This document shows, piece by piece, positions 17,653-31,469 of a stretch of 64,000 nucleotides of DNA. This DNA comes from Massilia litorea (GTDB lineage Bacteria > Pseudomonadota > Gammaproteobacteria > Burkholderiales > Burkholderiaceae_D). Each line of letters begins with the position of its first letter. Position 1 is the stretch's first letter. The DNA is taken from positions 558,001 to 622,000 of the forward strand of contig NZ_CP062941.1 of NCBI RefSeq assembly GCF_015101885.1, given 5' to 3'. The notes below the pieces were generated by a model. The model was not told the origin of the DNA. It searched no databases and saw only the letters and a list, made by a program, of their open reading frames with translations. A program made the position numbers and the translations under genes.

Positions 17653-19260
17653 ATGAAAAAGAAGAAAACCGTCGTCATCGGCTTCGTCGGCACAAAGCTC
17701 GACAACTACCGGGGCCGGTCGCGCTGGGACAAGTGGCGGCCGAGCATCGCGCTGACCCAGCACCAGGACCTCGGCATCGCCCGCTTCGAGTTGCTGTACA
17801 GCGGCCCTTTTGAAAGCCTGGTGGAACAGGTTGCGGCGGATATCGGTTCGGTGTCGCCCGATACGCAGGTGGTTCCCCATGCGCTCGCGCTGCGCGACGC
17901 CTGGGATTTCGAAGAGGTCTACGGCGCGTTGTTCGATTTCGCGAAGCGCTACCCCTTCGACCCGGACAATGAGGATTACTGGATCCATATCACGACCGGG
18001 ACCCACGTCGTCCAGATCTGCATGTTCCTGATGACCGAAGCGCGGTTTTTCCCCGGCCGCCTGGTGCAAACTTCGCCGCCACGCTCGCCCGGGTCGGGCA
18101 CGACCGGCAGCTACGCGCTGATCGACCTCGACCTGTCGCGCTACGACCAGATCGCCCAGCGTTTTTCGCGCGAGCAGATGGAGGGCGTCGCCTTCCTGAA
18201 ATCGGGCATCGCGACCCGCAATGCGGACTTCAACACGATGATCGACGAAATCGAGCGCGTCGCGATCCGCTCACGCTCGCCGATGCTGCTGATGGGTCCC
18301 ACCGGCGCGGGGAAATCCTTCCTTGCGCGGCGGGTCTACGAGCTGAAAAAAGCGCGCCACCAGGTGCAAGGCCGCTTCGTCGAACTCAATTGCGCGACGC
18401 TGCACGGCGACGGCGCGGCGTCGACGCTGTTCGGCCACATCAAGGGCGCCTTCACCGGCGCCGCCTCGGACCGCCCAGGTTTGCTCAGGAGCGCGCACAA
18501 GGGCCTGCTCTTCCTGGACGAAATCGGAGAACTCGGTCCGGACGAACAGGCGATGCTGCTGAAGGCGATCGAAGACAAACGCTTCCTGCCAGTCGGCAGC
18601 GACAACGAGGTGCAAAGCGATTTCCAGCTCATCGCCGGCACCAACCGCGACCTTTCGGCGGACGTGGTGGCCGGACGTTTTCGCGAAGACCTGTACGCGC
18701 GCATCAATCTCTGGACCTATGCCCTGCCCAGCCTGCGCGACCGTGCCGAGGATATCGAACCGAATCTCGATTACCTGCTCGCCCAGTTCGGCGAGGAACA
18801 GGGGCACATGGTCCGCTTCAACCGCGAAGCACGCGTGCGCTACATGCGCTTCGCACGTTCGCCGGAAGCGCTGTGGACGGGGAACTTCCGCGATCTGTGG
18901 GCGTCGGTGACGCGCATGGCCACGCTGGCACAGTCGGGCCGCATCAACGAAGCGATCGTGGGCGACGAAGTGGCGCGCCTGCAGCGCCTGTGGCGTCCTT
19001 ATGCCGGACGCGGCAGTCCGGAGACCGCCGGGCTGGAAGCACTGATGGGCCACGAGGCGGCAAGCAGGCTGGATCTGTTCGACGCGGTGCAGCTCGAGGC
19101 GGTGGTCAAGGTGTGCCGGCAGTCGAAGAGTCTGTCCGATGCCGGGCGCACCTTGTTTGGCGTGTCGCGCGAGGCCAAAAATAAGCCCAACGATGCGGAC
19201 CGGCTCAAAAAATACCTGGCGCGCTTTAAGCTGGACTGGGAACAAGTGTCCGCGATTTGA
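17653..19260 (+). CDS. rtcR: sigma-54-dependent activator RtcR
   Basis: 535 residues. The N-terminal part (1-180) is the RtcR CARF-like sensor domain (start KKTVVIGFVGTKLD; THVVQICMFLMTEA), which in relatives senses RNA ends bearing 2',3'-cyclic phosphates. An AAA+ domain follows with Walker A GPTGAGKS (near 217), the sigma-54 contact loop GAFTGA (near 270) and Walker B LLFLDEIGEL. The C-terminal region contains a helix-turn-helix-like segment. It is divergent from rtcBA and is expected to activate the sigma-54 promoter in the shared intergenic region. Its own promoter is not obvious. Confidence 0.95.
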   Translation: MKKKKTVVIGFVGTKLDNYRGRSRWDKWRPSIALTQHQDLGIARFELLYSGPFESLVEQVAADIGSVSPDTQVVPHALALRDAWDFEEVYGALFDFAKRYPFDPDNEDYWIHITTGTHVVQICMFLMTEARFFPGRLVQTSPPRSPGSGTTGSYALIDLDLSRYDQIAQRFSREQMEGVAFLKSGIATRNADFNTMIDEIERVAIRSRSPMLLMGPTGAGKSFLARRVYELKKARHQVQGRFVELNCATLHGDGAASTLFGHIKGAFTGAASDRPGLLRSAHKGLLFLDEIGELGPDEQAMLLKAIEDKRFLPVGSDNEVQSDFQLIAGTNRDLSADVVAGRFREDLYARINLWTYALPSLRDRAEDIEPNLDYLLAQFGEEQGHMVRFNREARVRYMRFARSPEALWTGNFRDLWASVTRMATLAQSGRINEAIVGDEVARLQRLWRPYAGRGSPETAGLEALMGHEAASRLDLFDAVQLEAVVKVCRQSKSLSDAGRTLFGVSREAKNKPNDADRLKKYLARFKLDWEQVSAI

Positions 19261-19518
19261 CAGTCGGCGCAGCTCAAGCGTGCGGGGCGAGTGCCGCTTT
19301 GGGGGCCAGGCTTGGCGTCTCCCGCGGAACTGCCGCGTGTTCCGGCTGTCGTATGGTAGTCAGCCGTACGCGGCTGGCACGAACATCCGAACTGGGCGGC
19401 ACTCGTTCACCCGAGGTTTCGTTAATCGGGAGGAACGAGAAGGTGGCGAGTGCGCGCCCAGCCCGACAGGGCCGTGACCGCACATGGTGATCGTACATTC
19501 ACGCTGAATGAACAGGCG
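19261..19518. other. intergenic between rtcR and the rrn3 terminator
   Basis: GC-rich, with overlapping short frames on both strands but none with a convincing start or family pattern. I see no gene or clear regulatory site. Confidence 0.5.
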
Positions 19519-19559
19519 AAAAAAAACCCGCTCAGATCACTGAGCGGGTTTTCTTTTTA
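19519..19559 (-). terminator. rrn3 terminator
   Basis: AACCCGCTCA/TGAGCGGGTT stem with loop GATCAC and flanking A/T runs. It also faces rtcR and may end that transcript. Confidence 0.9.
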
Positions 19560-19565
19560 TAACTA

Positions 19566-19680
19566 GCCTGACGATAACCTACTTTCACACTGGTTGCAGC
19601 ACTATCATCGGCGCAAAGTCGTTTCACGGTCCTGTTCGGGATGGGAAGGGGTGGGACCGACTTGCTATGGTCATCAGGCA
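19566..19680 (-). rRNA. rrf: 5S ribosomal RNA, copy 3
   Basis: 115 nt with the same sequence and terminal stem as copies 1 and 2. Confidence 0.96.
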
Positions 19681-19793
19681 TGACTTGTACGAGGCGCAGT
19701 TCTCATGAACTGCGACCCGGAATCTGGAGGAAGTAAAGTTGGGTAGTGTGTATCAACAAACAGCACACTGTATTCGATTGAACTATACCTGCT

Positions 19794-22700
<2,907 letters not shown>

Positions 22701-22834
22701 GTTAGCCCCTGGTTACTCACCAGGGAGCGCTATAGTTCAAGGAGTACAGCTTGTTGCATGTTTGTTGATTCTTACTACTACCCTAAGTGTGCACTTTTAC
22801 ATGCACGCTTAAAAAAACTTTACTTCTTCCAGAT

Positions 22835-22845
22835 TGTTAAAGAAC
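22835..22845 (-). promoter_or_regulatory. spacer boxA antitermination site, rrn3
   Basis: GTTCTTTAACA on the minus strand between tRNA-Ala and 23S. Confidence 0.8.
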
Positions 22846-22915
22846 AGAACAACAGTGATCTCGAAAAGATCAAACCTAAATCGCACCAGGAACTGGATGA
22901 CTTACGTTTGAACTT

Positions 22916-22991
22916 TGGTGGAGGATGACGGGATCGAACCGACGACCCCCTGCTTGCAAAGCAGGTGCTCTCCCAGCTGAGCTAATCCCCC
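22916..22991 (-). tRNA. tRNA-Ala (UGC)
   Basis: 76 nt, identical to the other two copies, CCA encoded. The surrounding spacer equals that of rrn1. Confidence 0.97.
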
Positions 22992-23012
22992 TTATTGGGT
23001 TTGCCAATAACT

Positions 23013-23089
23013 TGGTAGGGCTGGTTGGACTCGAACCAACGACCCCCGCGTTATCAACACGGTGCTCTAACCAGCTGAGCTACAGCCCC
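23013..23089 (-). tRNA. tRNA-Ile (GAU)
   Basis: 77 nt, identical to the other two copies. The spacer to tRNA-Ala equals rrn1. Confidence 0.97.
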
Positions 23090-23162
23090 GAAACTGTGTT
23101 CTTTGTTCAACAGTCGATAAGTGTGAGCGTTTGGTGACTGGGTTCAAGACCCGGCGCTACTC

Positions 23163-24702
<1,540 letters not shown>

Positions 24703-25103
24703 TCTCTGTTTGTTGACACTTTCGTGTCACCCTGATTTCTCAGGGGTCGCTCACTCAAAATACTGACCGTCATCTCATTGCTGAGACAACGTATTTCTTT
24801 TTTGTGAACATTTGATAATTTAAGTAATCAAGAACCGAAGCTCTTGGCACCTTCATCAAACGCCCACACTTATCGACTGTTAATTGTTAAAGAACTTGTT
24901 CGGTGTTGCCTTGCTGTGTTCTGCGAATCGTTTTGTTCGTCAGCAGCAGAGGAAGAAGAGTATGAAGCAATTTCTGTTTCTCGTCAACTTCTTTTTTGCT
25001 ACACCGCAGTACTTCGCGGCACCTGTTGTCAACACAACTACTTGATTTCGTTGTCGTTTTCAGCAGGAGGCGAATTATAGCGAAGCGACACCGAAGTGCG
25101 CAA
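24703..25103 (-). promoter_or_regulatory. rrn3 leader, boxA and P1 promoter
   Basis: Minus-strand -10 TATAAT (25079-25074) and -35 TTGCGC (25103-25098) with an 18-bp spacer. BoxA is at 24895-24885. The part next to 16S equals rrn2, but from about 24900 to the promoter the sequence is clearly different from rrn1 and rrn2. The promoter begins only 17 bp beyond the stop codon of the PLD gene. Confidence 0.88.
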
Positions 25104-25120
25104 GGCCCGTTCGTGACTTT

Positions 25121-26683
25121 CTACAACAGCCAGTCGATGGGCAGGAGCGAGAGGATGCGGACAGCCATTTGTCGCCAGATGCTGATGCCAGGTTCGCGGG
25201 TATGCCGGACCGCTTTTCCCTCGGAGCGCTCAATCCAGACCAGCTCGCCCTCCCCGTCGAGACGCACCTCGTATGCCCGCTCCGGCATCCGCTGTTCCAG
25301 TGCCCCGTGTAATCGTTGAGCCATGGCCGGGTTGTCGATTACAAAGCCCATTTCGGTGTTCAGGTCGATCGAACGCCGGTCCATATTGAAAGAACCGACG
25401 AACACGCTGCGGCCATCGACGCTGAATGTTTTCGCATGCAGGCTCGATGTGGAACTGCCGAGCGGTCCGCGACGGACGTCCGGCCGGTCGGCATCCCCGC
25501 TGCGGCGCAGTTCGAAGAGCTGGACACCCGCACGCAGCAGCTCGTGGCGCCGTTTGGCATAGCCGGCGTGCACTGCCGCCACGTCGGTCGCCTCCAGGGA
25601 ATTGGTCAGCACACGCACCGTCACCCCGCGCCGGGCGATCGCGGCCAGGGCCGTGGCGCCTTCGCTCCCTGGTACGAAATACGGAGAGACGAGATCGAGT
25701 CGGCGCTCCGGCTGCCCCCACAGGCGCTGGAGCTGGACGACGACCCGGTCGTCCGGATCGGCCGTTCCCATGACTTTGGCCGGATCATCGCTGACGAGGC
25801 GGACAAGGCTCCATTCCAGTGGCAAGCTGCGCTGCATGAGTTGCTCGACAAATGGCGAGACCCGGATCGCCTCGAGATAGCGTTGCGCCTCGTTCCGGCC
25901 GCGTAACAGCTTCGCGCGATCGGCCAGTGCTAGCGCAGCCTGGGGGGCGATCGTGCCGGACTGGACGAGCATCGAAAAGGGATAAGCCGAGGCATTGTTC
26001 CAGTAACGGTCGAAGTCCTGCGACACGTCCCGGACGATCGGGCCGACGGCGAGCACATCGAGGTCCACGAACAGCATGTCGCCCGCCGCACCGAAGTACT
26101 CGTTGCCGATATTGCGTCCCCCAACGATTGTCGCCTGATTGTCGATCGTGAAGGACTTGTTGTGCATGCGCCGGTTCAGGCGGCCGAAATCGAGCATGTA
26201 GCCCAGGCCGCGCCAGGCGCGCATGCGAAAGGGGTTAAACAGGCGCACCTCGATATTCGGGTCCGCATCCAGGAGGGCCAGGACCGGATCGAGTCCGTCG
26301 GTATTGTTATCGTCCAGAAGCAGGCGGACCCGCACTCCCCGCGCGGCTGCCTCGCGCAGTGCATCGAACATCAGCACGCCGGTGAGATCGTTATGCCAGA
26401 GATAGTATTGAACATCGAGACTGCGCTCCGCACTGCGCGCCAGCAGCACACGGGCGGCAAAGGCGTCGCGGCCATCGGGCAAGGCGATGACGCCGGAGTG
26501 CCCCGGATGGGCGGCAGCGAGGGGGCCGATTGCCTGGCCCAGCTTGGTCGCGCCGGTGTCGAATGGCGCCACCGTCGTGATGCGGGCGCCCGGGGGCGGA
26601 AGCGGCAGCGAACGACAGCCAACTGCCGCCGCGGCGACGATCGCGAGCGCCGCGGCCCCTTTCAACAAGGCCGGCGCCCGCAT
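25121..26683 (-). CDS. phospholipase D-family lipoprotein, cardiolipin synthase-like
   Basis: 520 residues. The N-terminus has a hydrophobic signal ending AAVGCRS, a lipobox with Cys23. Two HKD motifs are present: HNKSFTIDNQ starting at His174 with GGRNIGNEYF after it, and HAKTFSVDGRS in the C-terminal half with GSFNMDRRS, so the paired phosphatidyl-transfer active site is intact. The layout resembles ClsC-type cardiolipin synthases or PLD nucleases/lipases of the envelope. The ATG lies 3 bp after the stop of the enoyl-CoA hydratase gene, indicating translational coupling. The exact substrate is not shown by the sequence. Confidence 0.85.
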   Translation of the reverse strand: MRAPALLKGAAALAIVAAAAVGCRSLPLPPPGARITTVAPFDTGATKLGQAIGPLAAAHPGHSGVIALPDGRDAFAARVLLARSAERSLDVQYYLWHNDLTGVLMFDALREAAARGVRVRLLLDDNNTDGLDPVLALLDADPNIEVRLFNPFRMRAWRGLGYMLDFGRLNRRMHNKSFTIDNQATIVGGRNIGNEYFGAAGDMLFVDLDVLAVGPIVRDVSQDFDRYWNNASAYPFSMLVQSGTIAPQAALALADRAKLLRGRNEAQRYLEAIRVSPFVEQLMQRSLPLEWSLVRLVSDDPAKVMGTADPDDRVVVQLQRLWGQPERRLDLVSPYFVPGSEGATALAAIARRGVTVRVLTNSLEATDVAAVHAGYAKRRHELLRAGVQLFELRRSGDADRPDVRRGPLGSSTSSLHAKTFSVDGRSVFVGSFNMDRRSIDLNTEMGFVIDNPAMAQRLHGALEQRMPERAYEVRLDGEGELVWIERSEGKAVRHTREPGISIWRQMAVRILSLLPIDWLL

Positions 26684-26686
26684 CGC

Positions 26687-27463
26687 TTACATCCCCTCGA
26701 AATTTGCCTTGCGCTTGGCGAGGAAGGCCGACATCCCCTCCTTCTGCGCCGGCGTACCGAAAGCCGCATGGAAGAAGCGGCGCTCGTAGCGCACGCCTTC
26801 GGTCAGCGTCGTCTCGAAGGCGCGATTGACCGAATCCTTGATCGCCATCGCCACCGATACCGGCATCTCGGCAATGGTATTGGCCACCGCCAGCGCTTCT
26901 TCCATCAGCTTATCCGCCGGGAAGATGCGCGACACCAGCCCGGTACGCTCGGCCTCGGCCGCGTCGATCATGCGCGAGGTCAGCAGCATGTCCATCGCCT
27001 TCGCCTTGCCGATGGTGCGCGGCAAACGCTGGGTACCGCCCGCACCCGGGGTCACGCCGACCTTGATTTCCGGCTGGCCGAATTTCGCGCTGTCGGCGGC
27101 GATCAGGAAGTCGCACATCATCGCCAGTTCGCAGCCGCCGCCCAGGGCGTAGCCGGCGACGACGCCGATCACCGGTTTGCGCACGTTCAGGATGTGTTCC
27201 CAGTTGCGGCCAATATAGTTACCTGGATAGGTATCGGCATACGTGTAATTGGCCATGGCCGCGATGTCGGCACCCGCCGCGAACACTTTTTCACTGCCGG
27301 TCAGGACGATGACATTCACCGACGGGTCGGCGTCGAACTTGTACAGAGCGTCGCCCAGCTCGTTCATCATGTTGTCGTTCAGCGCATTCATCGCCTTCGG
27401 GCGGTTCAGGCGAATCACGGCGACTTTGCCGTGGTTTTCGATCAGCAGGTCAGCGTATTCCAT
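26687..27463 (-). CDS. enoyl-CoA hydratase
   Basis: 258 residues, the normal crotonase length. It hydrates trans-2-enoyl-CoA to 3-hydroxyacyl-CoA in fatty-acid or amino-acid breakdown. Family features: AMNALND near residue 24, the oxyanion-hole AAGADIAAM near 62, and both catalytic Glu positions, in ALGGGCELAMMCD and FGQPEIKVG, followed by PGAGGTQRLPR. ATG 27463 has GAGGTGTCCC upstream. First gene of a two-gene unit with the PLD lipoprotein. Related isomerases are possible, but both Glu residues favour a hydratase. Confidence 0.92.
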   Translation of the reverse strand: MEYADLLIENHGKVAVIRLNRPKAMNALNDNMMNELGDALYKFDADPSVNVIVLTGSEKVFAAGADIAAMANYTYADTYPGNYIGRNWEHILNVRKPVIGVVAGYALGGGCELAMMCDFLIAADSAKFGQPEIKVGVTPGAGGTQRLPRTIGKAKAMDMLLTSRMIDAAEAERTGLVSRIFPADKLMEEALAVANTIAEMPVSVAMAIKDSVNRAFETTLTEGVRYERRFFHAAFGTPAQKEGMSAFLAKRKANFEGM

Positions 27464-27536
27464 GGGACACCTCTATATAAGGGATTGATCAGTGCCGCGA
27501 TTGTAGCGCCTCCACGGCCGGGAAAGGCAGGTATCA

Positions 27537-28835
27537 TTGCGATTTAAGCAAGCCTGGAACGAGCCGATCATCGCAACGATACGCCATACCCTCTCCCGTC
27601 TCGGCGCGGACGGCCTGCTGCAGAGCGCCGACTTCCGCCGCCTCTGGCTGAGCAGTGCGCTGACCCAGTTCGGCTCCCAGATCACCCTGCTCGCCCTGCC
27701 GATCTGCGCGGTGCTCATGCTGCATGCGACGCCGAGCCAGATGGGCACCCTGGCGGCGCTCGAATCGCTGCCCTTCCTGCTGTTCGGATTGCCGTCCGGC
27801 GTCCTGCTCGACCGCCGCCGGCGTCTGCCGATCATGATGTGCAGCGACGTGATGGTCGCGACCGCGCTGGCGAGCGTGCCGCTGGCCTGGTGGCTCGATG
27901 CGCTGACGATCGGTTGGCTGTATGCGGTCGGCTTCGTGCTCGGCACCGGGCTGACCGTCGGCGGCAGTGCCGAGCAGGTCTTCCTCACCTTCGTCGTCGG
28001 GCGCGAGCGCCTGGTCGACGCCCACGCCCGCTTCGCCGGCACCGAATCGGCCGCGCGCCTGATCGGACCCGGCATGGCGGGCGCACTGGTGCAACTGCTG
28101 GGCGCGCCGATCGCCATCCTGTGCAATGTCGCCGGTTTTGTCATTTCGCTGGCCAACCTGCGCCGCATCGGGGCGCGCGAACCGGAGCCTGCACCATCGA
28201 CTGCCCATCCCCTGCACGACATCCGGGAAGGCCTGGCCTTCGTGTGGCGCCATCCGGTTTTGCGTACCCTCGCCTGCACGGCGGGCGCCTGGCATTTCCT
28301 GTTCTATGGCTATCTGGCCCTGCACGTGCTGTTCGCCACCCGCGTACTGGGCATGGCGCCGGGTGTGATGGGGACGGCGCAGATGCTCGGCGGCGCCGGC
28401 ATCCTGGCCGGCTCGATCCTCGTGAAACCCTTGTCGGCACGGTTCGGCACCGGGCGCGCAATCCTCGCCGGTTTATGTGTGTGCGCGCTGGGCTTCGTGC
28501 TGATGCCGGCGATTCCCACCGCCCTGCTGGGCAGCGCGGCAGCGACCGCCTTCGCCTACGGCAGCGTCGTGTTCCTGCTCGACTGCGGCGCGACCCTGTT
28601 CTTCGTACCCTACATCGCACTGCGCCAGCGCGTGACGCCGGATGCGGTACTCGGCCGGATGGTGGCGACCATGCGCTCGCTGACCGTGGCCAGCGCTCCA
28701 CTGGGCGCGCTGGCGGCCGGGGCACTGGCCGAGCGTTTCAGCGTGCGTACCGGCCTGGCCTGCGTGGCTGCGGGTGCGCTCGTGCTGACGGTGGCGGCGC
28801 TGGCCGGCACCAGGCTACGCGATGTGAACGACTGA
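27537..28835 (+). CDS. MFS transporter, probable exporter
   Basis: 432 residues with about 12 hydrophobic segments. The first comes after FRRLWLSSALTQFGSQIT, a start typical of the MFS_3/EntS-like exporter group; DRRRRLPIM between segments 2 and 3 is the usual loop 2-3 motif. A TTG start is proposed because GGAAAGGCAGG lies just upstream and no in-frame ATG exists before the first membrane segment. Cargo is unknown; relatives export siderophores, drugs or sugars. It is divergent from the enoyl-CoA hydratase gene with a 73-bp gap. Confidence 0.85.
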   Translation: MRFKQAWNEPIIATIRHTLSRLGADGLLQSADFRRLWLSSALTQFGSQITLLALPICAVLMLHATPSQMGTLAALESLPFLLFGLPSGVLLDRRRRLPIMMCSDVMVATALASVPLAWWLDALTIGWLYAVGFVLGTGLTVGGSAEQVFLTFVVGRERLVDAHARFAGTESAARLIGPGMAGALVQLLGAPIAILCNVAGFVISLANLRRIGAREPEPAPSTAHPLHDIREGLAFVWRHPVLRTLACTAGAWHFLFYGYLALHVLFATRVLGMAPGVMGTAQMLGGAGILAGSILVKPLSARFGTGRAILAGLCVCALGFVLMPAIPTALLGSAAATAFAYGSVVFLLDCGATLFFVPYIALRQRVTPDAVLGRMVATMRSLTVASAPLGALAAGALAERFSVRTGLACVAAGALVLTVAALAGTRLRDVND

Positions 28836-28851
28836 GGTGAACGACTGATCC

Positions 28852-30099
28852 TTACTTCGGCAACAGCACCCACACATTCCCGCGCTGCTTCATCCGCCCC
28901 GCATATTCGGCCGCATTGCCACCGAAGCCGAAGAAGAAATCGGCCCGCACCGCCCCGCGGATGGCGCCGCCGGTATCCTGCGCCATCATCAGGCGCTGGA
29001 TCGGTGCGCCATCCACAGGATGCGTGGTGGAGAGGAACAGCGGCGCGCCCAGCGGCACCTGGCCCGGGTCGACCGCCACCGAACGCTCCGGCGTCAGCGG
29101 CACGCCGAGCGCGCCTTTCGGGCCGACGCTCGGGTCGGGCAGGCGCTCCTCGCGGAAGAAGATATAGCTCGGATTGACGTTCAGGAGTTCCTGGCGCCGC
29201 GCCGGGTGAGAAGCAATCCACTCTTTGATGCTCTGCGCCGAGACGCCGTCGGCCGGCAATTCTCCCTGTTCCACCAGCCAGCGCCCGATCACTTTATAGG
29301 GATGGCCGTTCTGGTCGGCGAAGGCGATGCGCACCGTTTCTCCGGTGTCGTCGAGGCGGACCCGGCCCGAACCTTGCACCTCGAGGAAGAAGGCCTCGAC
29401 CGGGTCGTCGACCCAGACCAGTTCCTTGCCGTTCAAGGGCGCGCGCTCGATCTCGGCACGGGTGCTGTACGGGATCACGGTTTTACCCACCAGGCGGCCG
29501 CGCAGGCGCATGTTCTTCAGGCTCGGATAAGCGGACGCCAGGTCGACCGTGATCAGGTCGTCCGGCACACGGTACAGCGGGGTCTGGAAGGCGCCGCCGC
29601 GCTTGCGCGCGCCGCGCAGCATCGGCTCGTAATAGCCGGTGATCAGGCCGGTGTCGGCGCCGTCGGGCATGCGCATCTGGTTCGGCACGAAATACGTCTC
29701 GAAATAGCGGCGGATGGCGGCGTTATCGCGCGCATCGACGCCAGGCGCCGCCGTGCATGGCGCGCTCCACTGCGGCTTCTTCGCCAGCACGCGGCAGGAG
29801 GCGATGAACGCCGGCCAGGCCTGGCGCAGGTCGTCGCCCTGCCAGCCGGGCAGCGATTCGAAGGAGACCGGGGTCATCGGCGGCACGGGCGGCGGGGTCG
29901 GGGCCGGGACCGGAATCGCGACCGGGCCGACCGGCGGCGGCATCACGATGTCGGGCTGCTTCGATGGCGGCGGTGGGACCGGTTGCTGTTTCACCGGCGG
30001 CGGCGCAGTCGGCGGCGTGCCGCAGGCGGCCAAAAGAAGGGCGACGAGGGCGAGCGAAGTGGATAAACTGCGTGGTACTCTGCGGCGTATCGATTGCAT
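28852..30099 (-). CDS. mltA: membrane-bound lytic murein transglycosylase A
   Basis: 415 residues. A lipoprotein signal ends LLLAACG (Cys26), followed by a long Pro-rich tether to about residue 75. The MltA domain contains GYYEP near 150 and the 3D domain with the catalytic Asp375 in MAQDTGGAIRG, then RADFFFGFG. It cleaves peptidoglycan glycan strands to 1,6-anhydro ends at the outer membrane. Its start codon is only 11 bp from the start of the divergent 45-residue gene, so its promoter must overlap that gene. mltA divergent from apaG-rpe-gph-trp is a common betaproteobacterial arrangement. Confidence 0.95.
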   Translation of the reverse strand: MQSIRRRVPRSLSTSLALVALLLAACGTPPTAPPPVKQQPVPPPPSKQPDIVMPPPVGPVAIPVPAPTPPPVPPMTPVSFESLPGWQGDDLRQAWPAFIASCRVLAKKPQWSAPCTAAPGVDARDNAAIRRYFETYFVPNQMRMPDGADTGLITGYYEPMLRGARKRGGAFQTPLYRVPDDLITVDLASAYPSLKNMRLRGRLVGKTVIPYSTRAEIERAPLNGKELVWVDDPVEAFFLEVQGSGRVRLDDTGETVRIAFADQNGHPYKVIGRWLVEQGELPADGVSAQSIKEWIASHPARRQELLNVNPSYIFFREERLPDPSVGPKGALGVPLTPERSVAVDPGQVPLGAPLFLSTTHPVDGAPIQRLMMAQDTGGAIRGAVRADFFFGFGGNAAEYAGRMKQRGNVWVLLPK

Positions 30100-30110
30100 A
30101 AGGACAGTCT

Positions 30111-30248
30111 ATGTGGATCTTGATGTTGGAAGCGGGCGTGGCGTTCTTCCTGCTCGTGTTGATCGTCTGGTGGACGATGTTCCACGGCCGCCCCGAAACC
30201 CGCAAGCGGCCGCTACGCCAGGAGGACGAGCCGCCGCGCGCGCCGTAG
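30111..30248 (+). CDS. 45-residue single-pass membrane protein
   Basis: A short gene starting MWILMLEAGVAFFLLVLIVW, with one hydrophobic segment (residues 2-22) and a charged cytoplasmic tail rich in Arg, Glu and Pro. AAGGAC lies 6-10 bp before the ATG. The coding pattern looks genuine: a clean membrane segment, a basic-then-acidic tail, and GC-rich third positions. Its start is 11 bp from the divergent mltA start, and it ends 11 bp before the end of the convergent apaG. Similar small proteins next to mltA/apaG are what I would expect in relatives, but I cannot confirm this here. Function unknown. Confidence 0.7.
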   Translation: MWILMLEAGVAFFLLVLIVWWTMFHGRPETRKRPLRQEDEPPRAP

Positions 30249-30259
30249 AGCCTGGGCGC

Positions 30260-30634
30260 TTAATGCAGCATGCTCGGCAGCGTCAGCACGAATTCCGGAA
30301 TCCTGACTTCGAAGCGGTGGCCGTCCTCGGCCACGCAGAAGTACTCGCCGTGCATCGAGCCCTGCGGCGTGCCCAAGGGCGTGCCGCTCGAGTATTCGAA
30401 CTCTTCGCCCGGTTTCAGCAGCGGCTGGTGCCCGACCACGCCCAGACCCGACACTTCCTGGACCCGGTTGTTGGCATCGGTGATGACCCAGTGGCGCGAG
30501 ATCAGCTGGGCCGGTACCTCGCCCGTATTGCGGATCGTGATCGTGTAGGAAAACAGATATTCGTCCTGATCCGGCTTGCTTTGCTCGGCCAGGTACTTGG
30601 TACGAACGGTAACGGTGAAATCGTAGGTAGCCAC
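30260..30634 (-). CDS. apaG: ApaG protein
   Basis: 124 residues, matching the family length. ApaG is a small immunoglobulin-like (FN3-like) cytoplasmic protein linked to Co2+/Mg2+ resistance and phosphate-ligand binding. Signatures: VTVRTKYLAEQS, FSYTITIRNTG, SRHWVITDANN, and GVVGHQPLLKPGEEFEYSSG with its GxGxxG-type loop. A GTG start at 30634 is chosen because AGAAGGAAGCC precedes it and the family starts there; the frame extends further upstream without family similarity. Confidence 0.93.
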   Translation of the reverse strand: MATYDFTVTVRTKYLAEQSKPDQDEYLFSYTITIRNTGEVPAQLISRHWVITDANNRVQEVSGLGVVGHQPLLKPGEEFEYSSGTPLGTPQGSMHGEYFCVAEDGHRFEVRIPEFVLTLPSMLH

Positions 30635-30795
30635 GGCTTCCTTCTTTCTTATTGGTGGAGACGCGGGTGCGCAAAAGCCCATGATACCCCGCCAGGCAAA
30701 ACGGGGCAGCGCAGGTGGGTATAACAGCGCGGAATCGGCTCGGCGTAAAATAGCGGCTTCAACCAACCGCACTGCCACGCAGTGCCACCTTACTT

Positions 30796-31467
30796 ATGAC
30801 CACCTACCGCATCGCTCCCAGCATCCTGTCCGCCGATTTCGCCCGCCTGGGCGAGGAAGTCCGCAATGTCGTCGAGGCAGGCGCCGACATCATCCACTTC
30901 GACGTGATGGACAACCATTACGTGCCGAATCTCACCATCGGCCCGCTGGTCTGCCAGGCGATCCGCCCGCACGTGCAGGTGCCGATCGACGTCCACCTGA
31001 TGGTGAAGCCGGTCGACCGCATCATCCCCGACTTCGCGAAAGCCGGCGCCAACATCATCACCTTCCACCCGGAAGCGTCCGAGCACATCGACCGCACGCT
31101 GCAGCTGATCCGCGACCACGGCTGCAAGGCCGGCCTGGTGTTCAACCCGGGCACGCCGATGCACTACCTCGAGCACGTGATGGACAAGATCGACATGATC
31201 CTGATCATGTCGGTCAACCCGGGCTTCGGCGGCCAGTCCTTCATCCCGGAAGCGCTGAAGAAGATCGCGATCGCGCGCCGCCTGATCGACGAATCGGGCC
31301 GCGACATCATGCTGGAAGTCGATGGCGGCATCAAGGCCGAGAACATCGCCGCGGCCGCCGCCGCCGGTGCCGACACGTTTGTTGCCGGCTCGGCCATCTT
31401 CGGCAAGCCCGACTACAAGGCCGTGATCGACGCCATGCGCGCCGAACTGGCAACAGTCGGGAAGTAA
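30796..31467 (+). CDS. rpe: ribulose-phosphate 3-epimerase
   Basis: 223 residues. It interconverts D-ribulose 5-phosphate and D-xylulose 5-phosphate in the pentose phosphate pathway. TIM-barrel signatures: [16 protein letters not shown] at the N-terminus (first catalytic Asp follows), [17 protein letters not shown] with metal-binding His/Asp, [19 protein letters not shown], and EVDGGI with the second catalytic Asp. First gene of the rpe-gph-trpE line; gph begins 2 bp after its stop. Confidence 0.97.
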   Translation: MTTYRIAPSILSADFARLGEEVRNVVEAGADIIHFDVMDNHYVPNLTIGPLVCQAIRPHVQVPIDVHLMVKPVDRIIPDFAKAGANIITFHPEASEHIDRTLQLIRDHGCKAGLVFNPGTPMHYLEHVMDKIDMILIMSVNPGFGGQSFIPEALKKIAIARRLIDESGRDIMLEVDGGIKAENIAAAAAAGADTFVAGSAIFGKPDYKAVIDAMRAELATVGK

Positions 31468-31469
31468 GC

